This document shows, one piece after another, positions 13,345 to 18,548 of a stretch of DNA of 18,548 bases; positions within the stretch are counted from its first letter, which is position 1; each line of letters opens with the position of its first letter. Below the pieces are notes generated by a model. It worked only from the letters and a program-made list of their open reading frames with translations, searched no databases and was not told the origin of the DNA. This DNA comes from Lachnospiraceae bacterium. Its GTDB lineage: Bacteria; Bacillota_A; Clostridia; Lachnospirales; Lachnospiraceae. The position numbers and the translations under genes are program-made. The DNA is taken from assembly GCA_017958935.1 (NCBI GenBank), contig JAGDBR010000213.1, positions 1 through 18,548 on the forward strand. The letters are read 5' to 3'.

Positions 13345-15261
13345 TTAACTATCGGCCAGCCTTTCCCAGGCTTCATAGGCTTCGTCGAGGGCATTTGCAA
13401 GGCGTGCGCGCTCCGTCAGCAGCTCATTCAGGCGGGAAGCGTCCGAAACGGTCCCGGGCTCCTCGAGCTGCCGGTCGATCGCGGCGACCTGTTCTTCGAG
13501 CGCCGTAACGGCTTCCTCGGCCTTTTTCAGGTCGTTCGCGGCCTTCCGGAGCCGCGCCTGGTCTTCCTTCTGCTTTTTCCAGTCCTGCAGCCCGGCGCTT
13601 TCGGCCGTGCGTTCTTCCCGCGCCAGGGCTTCGTCGACGCGCGCGTGGAACAGGTCCTTCTTTTCGAGGTAGTAGTCGTAGTCGCCGATGTACGGGACGA
13701 ACTGGTGATGGTAGAGCTCGATGATCCGCGTCGAGGTCTCGTTGATGTAATACCGGTCGTGCGAAACGGAGAGGACCGTGCCCTCGTAGGAACGGATCGC
13801 GTTCTCGAGGATGTCCTTGCTCGTCATGTCGAGATGGTTCGTCGGCTCGTCGAGGATCAGGAAGTTCGCGTCGGAGAGCATGAGCTTCGCGAGCGAGACC
13901 CGGCCTTTTTCGCCGCCGGACAGGTCGCCGATGCGCTTGAAGACGTCGTCCCCGGTGAAGAGGAAGGCGCCGAGCATGCTGCGGATCTGTTCGTTCGTCA
14001 TGGCGGGATACGTGTCCGAGATCTCGTCGAAGACGGTCTTCTCGTCGGAGAGGGTCTGGTGCTCCTGGTCGTAGTAGCCGATGAAGACCTTCGAGCCGTA
14101 TTTCAGTTCGCCATCGTCCGGCGCCTCGATCCCGGTGATGAGCTTCAGGAGCGTGGACTTGCCGGTGCCGTTGTCGCCGATGACGCAGACGCGCTCTCCG
14201 CGCCGGATCTCGATGTCGGCGTGCTCGAACAGGTCATGGCCCGGGAACTTCTTCGACAGGTTCCGGATCGAGAGGACGTCGTTGCCGGAGAGGACGTTCG
14301 GCGTCAGCCGCAGCTTCATCTCGCCGGTCTCCTCGACGGGCTTCTCGATGCGCTCCACCTTCGCGAGCATTTTCTCGCGGCTTCTGGCGCGCTTCAGCGA
14401 CTTTTCCCGGTTAAAGGAGCGGAGCGTCGCGATGACGGACTCCTGATGCCGGATCTCGCGCTGCTGGTTCTCGTATTCCTTCAGCCGCGCTTCGAAGATC
14501 TCGGCCTTCCGGATCGCGTAGTCGGTATAGTTGCCGTTATAGACGTAGGTGCGTCCCTGCGTAAGGTCGATCACCTTCGTGACGAGCTTGTCGAGGAAAT
14601 ACCGGTCGTGCGAGATCACGAAGACCGCGCCCGGGTAGTTCAGCAGGTAGTTCTCGAGCCAGGTGATCACATGGATGTCGAGATGGTTCGTCGGCTCGTC
14701 CAGCAGCAGGATGTCCGGCTTGGTCAGAAGAAGCTTGCCCAGGGAAATGCGCGTCTTCTCGCCGCCGGAGAGCGACGAGACGGTCTGGCCGAAATCCTCT
14801 TCGGTAAAGCCGAGGCCCTTCAGGACGCCGGTCACTTCGGAACGGATCGCGTAGCCGTTTTCCTGCTCGAATTTCTCCTGCAGGGCGGCATGGCGCTTCA
14901 ATAGCGAAGAGATGTCCCCGTGCCTGAGCGACGCCTCGGCCATCTCGCGCTCGAGCGCTTCCATCCTGGATTCGAGTTCATAGACGTCCTGCCGGATGCT
15001 CAGGACCTCGTCGAAGACGGTCGCGTCCGAAATAAGGTCCGAATGCTGCGACAGATAACCGAACGAAGCCCCTTTCGAAAAGACGACCTCGCCGGCGTCC
15101 GCGGACTCCAGTCCCGCGATGATCTTGAAGAGCGTCGTCTTCCCGGCGCCGTTCAGTCCCACGAGGGCGGCCTTTTCCCGTTCCTCGATATGGAAGGAGG
15201 CGTCCTTGATGACGGTGTCCAGCAGATATGCTTTTGATACGTGGTTCACAGAGAGTATCAT
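13345..15261 (-). CDS. ABC-F family ATPase (YdiF/Uup-like)
   Basis: The 638-residue protein has two ABC cassettes and no membrane domain. Cassette 1 has Walker A GLNGAGKT (35-42), signature LSGGE (164-168) and DEPTNHLD (188-195). A charged linker of about 70 residues (250-320, with KEYENQQREIRHQESVIATLRSFNREKSLKRARSREKML) is the P-site interaction motif region of ABC-F proteins. Cassette 2 has GDNGTGKS (362-369), a second LSGGEKGR and a second DEPTNHLD. The C-terminus (about 545-638) is a long coiled coil, as in YdiF and Uup. Such proteins act on the ribosome, easing stalls or giving antibiotic resistance; this type is usually a housekeeping translation factor, but resistance cannot be excluded. 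The start MILSVNHVSKAY fits the family. GGAG lies 12 bases upstream, far for a ribosome binding site. Confidence 0.94.
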   Translation of the reverse strand: MILSVNHVSKAYLLDTVIKDASFHIEEREKAALVGLNGAGKTTLFKIIAGLESADAGEVVFSKGASFGYLSQHSDLISDATVFDEVLSIRQDVYELESRMEALEREMAEASLRHGDISSLLKRHAALQEKFEQENGYAIRSEVTGVLKGLGFTEEDFGQTVSSLSGGEKTRISLGKLLLTKPDILLLDEPTNHLDIHVITWLENYLLNYPGAVFVISHDRYFLDKLVTKVIDLTQGRTYVYNGNYTDYAIRKAEIFEARLKEYENQQREIRHQESVIATLRSFNREKSLKRARSREKMLAKVERIEKPVEETGEMKLRLTPNVLSGNDVLSIRNLSKKFPGHDLFEHADIEIRRGERVCVIGDNGTGKSTLLKLITGIEAPDDGELKYGSKVFIGYYDQEHQTLSDEKTVFDEISDTYPAMTNEQIRSMLGAFLFTGDDVFKRIGDLSGGEKGRVSLAKLMLSDANFLILDEPTNHLDMTSKDILENAIRSYEGTVLSVSHDRYYINETSTRIIELYHHQFVPYIGDYDYYLEKKDLFHARVDEALAREERTAESAGLQDWKKQKEDQARLRKAANDLKKAEEAVTALEEQVAAIDRQLEEPGTVSDASRLNELLTERARLANALDEAYEAWERLADS

Positions 15262-15267
15262 GGCCCT

Positions 15268-15296
15268 ATCTTACTCCAAAAGATACAAATTGACAA
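15268..15296 (-). promoter_or_regulatory. Candidate ABC-F promoter, overlapping the rex -35 and predicting a leaderless mRNA
   Basis: On the minus strand TTGTCA (15296-15291) and TAAGAT (15273-15268) are spaced by 17 bases. A start seven bases past the -10 falls on the A of the ATG at 15261. The -35 shares five bases with the rex -35 on the other strand. Confidence 0.5.
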
Positions 15297-15318
15297 GGGA
15301 GGAGTAATATTGTATAAT
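15290..15318 (+). promoter_or_regulatory. Consensus promoter of rex
   Basis: TTGACA (15290-15295) and TATAAT (15313-15318) are both perfect and are spaced by 17 bases, the strongest promoter in the window. Confidence 0.92.
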
Positions 15319-15327
15319 TTTCTACAA
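15310..15327 (+). promoter_or_regulatory. Candidate Rex operator (autoregulatory)
   Basis: TTGTATAATTTTCTACAA is an 18-bp imperfect palindrome with TTGT/ACAA ends, the length and ends of known Rex boxes (for example TTGTGAAATATTTCACAA). Seven of nine half-site positions are symmetric. It covers the rex -10, so bound Rex would block its own promoter. Confidence 0.72.
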
Positions 15328-15329
15328 AT

Positions 15330-15343
15330 CGGGCTTCGGCCCG
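15330..15343 (+). promoter_or_regulatory. UUCG-capped hairpin in the rex leader
   Basis: CGGGC (15330-15334) and GCCCG (15339-15343) close a TTCG loop, the very stable C(UUCG)G tetraloop. It lies seven bases before the AAGGAG ribosome binding site and has no T tract. It may stabilise the 5' end of the mRNA. Confidence 0.55.
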
Positions 15344-15361
15344 GCTTTGAAGGAGTATTCA

Positions 15362-16000
15362 ATGGCACAGACGGGCATTTCGAGGGCGGTCATCCGCCGG
15401 CTTCCACGCTATTACCGCTATCTGGAAGAACTGAAGAACAGAAAGGTGGAGCGCGTCTCCTCGCAGGAGCTGGCCGACATGATGAACGTCACCGCGTCGC
15501 AGATCCGCCAGGACCTGAACCATTTCGGCGGCTTCGGACAGCAGGGCTACGGCTACAAGGTGAACTATCTGTACGCGGAGATCGGGAAGATACTCGGCAT
15601 CGACCGCATTACGAAGATCATCCTGATCGGCGCGGGCAACCTGGGACAGGCACTGGCGAACTATACGAACTACAGGCAGCGCGGCTTTTGCATCGAAGCG
15701 ATCTTCGACATCGATCCCAACAAGATCGGGAACACCGTGCAGGGCCTGACCGTCCGCTCGATCGACACGCTGGAAGACTATATCCGCGAGAACCAGGTCG
15801 ACATCGCGACGATCACGATCCCGAAGGAGCAGGCCGTGAAGGTCGCCGACAGACTCGTGAAAGCCGGCATCAAAGCGATCTGGAACTTCGCGCACACGGA
15901 CCTGCAGGTCCCTTCCGACGTTGCCGTCGAGAACGTGCATCTGTCGGAAAGCCTCATGAATCTCTCGTACAAGATCAAGGAACGCGACGGCGTTTCCTGA
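15362..16000 (+). CDS. rex: Redox-sensing transcriptional repressor Rex
   Basis: From ATG 15362 the protein is 212 residues, the usual Rex size. The N-terminal winged helix (about 1-78) includes ISRAVIRRLPRYYRYLEEL and the recognition helix TASQIRQDLNHFGGFGQQGYGY. The Rossmann domain has GAGNLG (90-95) for NADH/NAD+, then FDIDPNKIG, and ends in a helix (HLSESLMNLSYKI) used for domain swapping in the dimer. Rex represses fermentation and respiration genes and leaves DNA when NADH is high. The frame runs five codons upstream to a TTG, but AAGGAG before 15362 and the family start support the ATG. A Rex-box-like site on its own promoter points to autoregulation. The Na/Pi transporter gene starts 19 bases after the stop. 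Confidence 0.96.
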   Translation: MAQTGISRAVIRRLPRYYRYLEELKNRKVERVSSQELADMMNVTASQIRQDLNHFGGFGQQGYGYKVNYLYAEIGKILGIDRITKIILIGAGNLGQALANYTNYRQRGFCIEAIFDIDPNKIGNTVQGLTVRSIDTLEDYIRENQVDIATITIPKEQAVKVADRLVKAGIKAIWNFAHTDLQVPSDVAVENVHLSESLMNLSYKIKERDGVS

Positions 16001-16019
16001 TGAGCGAAAAAGGAGCCTT

Positions 16020-17723
16020 ATGCTACTGATCTTCATTTCCCTGATCGGGGGCCTCGGCCTGTTCATCTACGGCATGAACCTGATGAGCCGCGGCATCGAA
16101 CGCGTTGCGGGCTCGAAGCTGCGCGACATCCTGCGCTCGCTGACCCGGAACAAGTTCCTGGGCCTCGTCGTCGGCTTGTTCTTCACGGCCGTGATCCAGT
16201 CCTCGTCCGCGGCGACCGCGATGGTCGTGAGCTTCGTCAATTCGGGCCTGATGACGCTGGCGGAAGCCTCGGGCGTCATCCTCGGCGCGAACATCGGTAC
16301 GACGATCACCGCCTTGCTCGTCGCCTTCCGCCTGTCGGCGGCTGCACCGGTCTTCATTTTCGCCGGCGCGATCATGGCGAACTACGTCAAGAAACCGATC
16401 GTGAAGAAGGCGGGCGACATCGTCATCGGCTTCGGCATCCTGTTCCTCGGCGTCAATCTGATGAGCGACGCGATGGGGCAGATGCGCGAGATGCCGGCGG
16501 TCATCGATCTGTTCAGCCACTTCACGAATCCGTTCCTCGCGGTCCTGATGGGTTTCGTGATCACCTCGGTCGTCCAGTCGTCGAGCGTCACGGTCTCGAT
16601 CCTCGTCGTCATGGCCTCCCAGGGCCTGGTGGACCTTCATATCGCAATGTTCGTGATCCTGGGCTGCAACATCGGCGCCTGCGCCTCGGCTGTCATCGCT
16701 TCGATCGGCGGCACGAAGAACGGCAAGCGCGCGGCCCTGATCCATCTGCTGTTCAACGTCCTGTCGACCGTCCTGCTGTTCGTGCTGATCACGTTCTTCG
16801 GCAACACGGTCGAATCGGTGATCCATTTCGTGTCCGGCACGGGCTCCGACGCCGCGTCACTGGGCCGGAACATCGCTATCGCGCACCTGCTGTTCAAGGT
16901 CTTCTCGGTCATCGTGTTCTATCCGCTGACGGGCCTGATCATCCGCCTGGCGCAGCTGATCGTCCCGGGCGAGGACGAGACGGACGCCGACGGCAAGTTC
17001 GTGACGCGGTTCATCGGTTCCACGAACCTTCCGAACCCGGCGATCGCGATCTATCTGGCCGTGCAGGAGATCTACCGCATGGCGCATATGGCGAAGGATA
17101 ACCTGAACCGGGCCATGGAGGCGCTCTACATCCCGGAAGGGGAGAGCTCCACGGCGATCCATGAGACGGAACTGTACATTGACTTTTTGAATATCAAGAT
17201 CAGCGATTACCTCGTGCAGATCAACCAGAACACCCTGCCGCTGGCGGACCAGAGCAAGATCTCCGGCTTCTTCCACGCGGTGTCCGACATCGAGCGCATC
17301 GGCGACTACGCCGACAACGTGCGCGAGGCGGCCGTCCAGCTTTCCGAGAACAACATCAGCTTCTCGGAGGAATCGATCGGCGAACTGAAGCAGATGATGG
17401 GCAACGTCAACCGGATGATCGACGACGCACTGGAAATGTTCGGCGAAGGGAACGAAGAGCACATGGCGGAGATCTCGGCCCTGGAGGAAGAGGTCGACGA
17501 GATGGAGAAGCGTTTCCAGGACCGCCACATCGAGCGGCTGAACGCGGGTCTCTGCTCGGCGGCAGCGGGCATCTACTTCTCGGATATCGTGACGGCGCTG
17601 GAGCGCGTCGCGGACCACGCGATCAACATCGCCTTCTCGGTCAGCGAAACGAAGAACGACAAAAAATACGAAGAATTCGAAGAGATGGGCGCCCTTCCGG
17701 CCGGGAAGATCAAGCTGCGCTGA
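16020..17723 (+). CDS. Na+/phosphate cotransporter with C-terminal PhoU-like domain (NptA/PNaS family)
   Basis: The 567-residue protein has two inverted Na/Pi-cotransporter repeats, each with the QSSS motif (60-63 in AVIQSSSAATA, 186-189 in SVVQSSSVTVS) and a matching GANIGTT (89-95) or GCNIGAC (215-221) loop. About eight or nine membrane helices fill residues 1-330. The part after GEDETDADGK (from about 345) is helical and PhoU-like, with DIERIGDYADNVREAA and ALERVADHAINIAFSV, the ExxRxGD-type metal-binding pattern of PhoU. By family knowledge it imports phosphate with sodium; the PhoU tail may gate transport. AAAGGAG lies upstream of ATG 16020. It is probably on the rex transcript, as no promoter fits the 19-base gap. 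I see no convincing terminator after it. Confidence 0.94.
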   Translation: MLLIFISLIGGLGLFIYGMNLMSRGIERVAGSKLRDILRSLTRNKFLGLVVGLFFTAVIQSSSAATAMVVSFVNSGLMTLAEASGVILGANIGTTITALLVAFRLSAAAPVFIFAGAIMANYVKKPIVKKAGDIVIGFGILFLGVNLMSDAMGQMREMPAVIDLFSHFTNPFLAVLMGFVITSVVQSSSVTVSILVVMASQGLVDLHIAMFVILGCNIGACASAVIASIGGTKNGKRAALIHLLFNVLSTVLLFVLITFFGNTVESVIHFVSGTGSDAASLGRNIAIAHLLFKVFSVIVFYPLTGLIIRLAQLIVPGEDETDADGKFVTRFIGSTNLPNPAIAIYLAVQEIYRMAHMAKDNLNRAMEALYIPEGESSTAIHETELYIDFLNIKISDYLVQINQNTLPLADQSKISGFFHAVSDIERIGDYADNVREAAVQLSENNISFSEESIGELKQMMGNVNRMIDDALEMFGEGNEEHMAEISALEEEVDEMEKRFQDRHIERLNAGLCSAAAGIYFSDIVTALERVADHAINIAFSVSETKNDKKYEEFEEMGALPAGKIKLR

Positions 17724-17777
17724 TCCCTTTGCACCGGGGGCCGAAAAGACCTCTGCAAATCACATACTATTCACAAA

Positions 17778-17804
17778 TTAGCACTTGACAGTCGCGAGTG
17801 ACAA
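17778..17804 (+). promoter_or_regulatory. Upstream CIRCE-like element, overlapping the hrcA -35
   Basis: TTAGCACTT, nine bases, GAGTGACAA matches the CIRCE consensus TTAGCACTC-N9-GAGTGCTAA at 15 of 18 positions with exact spacing. It covers the -35 hexamer of the hrcA promoter. Confidence 0.72.
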
Positions 17805-17813
17805 TGGTATTCT
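17785..17813 (+). promoter_or_regulatory. Promoter of hrcA
   Basis: TTGACA (17785-17790) and TATTCT (17808-17813) are spaced by 17 bases, with an extended TGG before the -10. It lies between the cores of two CIRCE elements. Confidence 0.85.
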
Positions 17814-17824
17814 TACACCAGAAG

Positions 17825-17851
17825 TTAGCAATCGCGAAGGTTGAGTGCTAA
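17825..17851 (+). promoter_or_regulatory. CIRCE operator in the hrcA leader
   Basis: TTAGCAATC, nine bases, GAGTGCTAA matches CIRCE at 17 of 18 positions. It lies at about +5 to +31 of the predicted transcript, the usual place for HrcA repression. Confidence 0.95.
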
Positions 17852-17892
17852 CTGTGTTTTTGGGACATGATTTCTTTGGAGGGAGACATCCG

Positions 17893-18548
17893 ATGGACGC
17901 GTTGGACAACCGGAAAAAGAAAATACTGAAGACGGTCATCAAGACGTATCTCGAGACCGGCGAACCCGTCGGGTCGCGCACGATCTCGAAGATGAACGAA
18001 CTGAACGTCTCGCCCGCGACGATCCGGAACGAGATGGCGGACCTGGAGGAGCTGGGTTACCTGATCCAGCCGCACACTTCCTCGGGCCGTATCCCGACAG
18101 ACAAGGGCTACCGCTTCTATGTGGACGAGCTGATGGAGGAGAAAGAGCGCACGCAGACGTCGCGCTACGACTTCATGAACGAGCGCATGGACCGCGTGGA
18201 GAACGTCCTAGAGCGCATGGCGAAGATGCTGGCCGCGAACACGAATTACGCGGCGATGATCGCCGGGCCGCGCTACGTGAACAACGAGATCAAACTGATC
18301 CAGCTCTCGCATCTGGATTCGAAGCACCTGATCGCGGTGATCGTCGTCGAAGGAAACGCGATCACGAACAAGGTGATCCCGGTGAACGTGGCGGTCTCGA
18401 ACGAAGACCTGCTGAAGCTGAACGTATTGCTGAACTCGGCGCTGCAGGGCAAGGCGATCGACGAGATCACGCTGAAGCTGATCCGCGGACTGACCGCGCA
18501 GGCCGGCGATTATTCGGCCGTCGTCGCTTCGGTGCTCGAAGCGGTCGG
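17893..18548 (+). CDS. hrcA: Heat-inducible transcription repressor HrcA (5' part, cut by the window end)
   Basis: The open frame gives 218 residues without a stop before the window ends. It starts MDALDNRKKKILKTVIKTYLETGEPVGSRTISKMNELNVSPATIRNEMADLEELGYLIQPHTSSGRIPTDKGYRFYVDELM, the HrcA winged helix, followed by the start of the GAF-like domain (LIQLSHLDSKHLIAVIVVEGNAITNKVIPV). HrcA binds CIRCE and represses the groE and dnaK operons; GroEL helps it fold, so heat stress relieves repression. Two CIRCE sites on its own promoter show autoregulation. GGAGGGAG about eight bases before ATG 17893 supports the start. By common Firmicutes order grpE, dnaK and dnaJ would follow outside the window. 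Confidence 0.97.
   Translation, partial: MDALDNRKKKILKTVIKTYLETGEPVGSRTISKMNELNVSPATIRNEMADLEELGYLIQPHTSSGRIPTDKGYRFYVDELMEEKERTQTSRYDFMNERMDRVENVLERMAKMLAANTNYAAMIAGPRYVNNEIKLIQLSHLDSKHLIAVIVVEGNAITNKVIPVNVAVSNEDLLKLNVLLNSALQGKAIDEITLKLIRGLTAQAGDYSAVVASVLEAV

Noticed and set aside
13645..14904. A 419-residue plus-strand open frame inside the ABC-F gene
   Set aside because: It is the complement of a protein with two complete ABC cassettes. Its repetitive Val/Asp/Leu/Arg composition is that of a shadow.
17728..17759. A terminator after the Na/Pi cotransporter gene
   Set aside because: TTTGCA/TGCAAA form only a 6-bp stem with a 20-base loop and there is no T run.
1..18548. CRISPR arrays, insertion sequences, phage genes, tRNA or rRNA genes
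   Set aside because: I saw no repeat-spacer pattern, transposase or integrase motifs, terminal inverted repeats, or tRNA-like cloverleaf in any gap.

Overview
The window looks like chromosomal core-genome DNA from a GC-rich Clostridia member (Firmicutes), most plausibly Lachnospiraceae or a close relative. This rests on gene content and order: rpmE-DUF1385-prmC-prfA, DUF512-der-plsY, a DUF4364 regulator, Rex, and hrcA behind CIRCE operators. Protein motifs, strong AGGAGG-type ribosome binding sites and Gram-positive-style TTGACA/TATAAT promoters agree. The placement is inferred from remembered family features, not from a search. UGA is the usual stop codon here, so the code is standard (table 11). 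I see no insertion sequence, prophage, CRISPR array, tRNA or rRNA.

Layout. 1-2082 (+): the 3' end of the housekeeping sigma factor gene rpoD, then queH (queuosine) and alr (alanine racemase). 2091-2564 (+): rpsT (S20) with its own promoter and leader and two successive terminators. 2624-7622 (+): one probable transcription unit with a flavin-reductase-like protein that appears to carry a PCP_red-like tail, a YbaK/EbsC deacylase, a DUF512 radical-SAM protein, der and plsY, closed by a bidirectional terminator. 7666-8178 (-): a DUF4364 winged-helix regulator whose promoter lies between two copies of a repeated site. 8358-9454 (+): a CYTH protein and a phosphoribosyltransferase-like protein. 9485-9818 (+): rpmE (L31) with promoter, leader hairpin and terminator. 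9890-12730 (+): DUF1385, prmC and prfA, closed by a terminator shared with the opposing genes. 12824-15261 (-): a degenerate methylglyoxal-synthase-like protein and an ABC-F ATPase. 15290-17723 (+): rex under a near-perfect promoter with a Rex-box-like operator, then a Na/Pi cotransporter with a PhoU-like tail. 17778-18548 (+): two CIRCE elements and the 5' part of hrcA.

How the genes work together. Much of the window serves translation and ribosome assembly: S20, L31, Der, RF1 and the PrmC enzyme that methylates RF1, YbaK proofreading, ABC-F and QueH tRNA modification. Envelope synthesis is represented by Alr and PlsY. Rex and HrcA add redox and heat-shock control.

Most notable points: (1) der has an in-frame TGA exactly where a Trp is expected, although the rest of this normally essential gene is intact; (2) tandem CIRCE sites at hrcA; (3) an 18-bp Rex-box-like palindrome on rex's own -10, with a divergent ABC-F promoter that shares its -35 and would give a leaderless transcript; (4) an apparent flavin-reductase/PCP_red fusion; (5) two enzyme-family proteins (phosphoribosyltransferase-like, methylglyoxal-synthase-like) that have lost hallmark active-site residues; (6) a repeated 10+8-bp site around the DUF4364 promoter. 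I found no convincing large undescribed multi-gene system; the novelty is at single-gene and regulatory scale.
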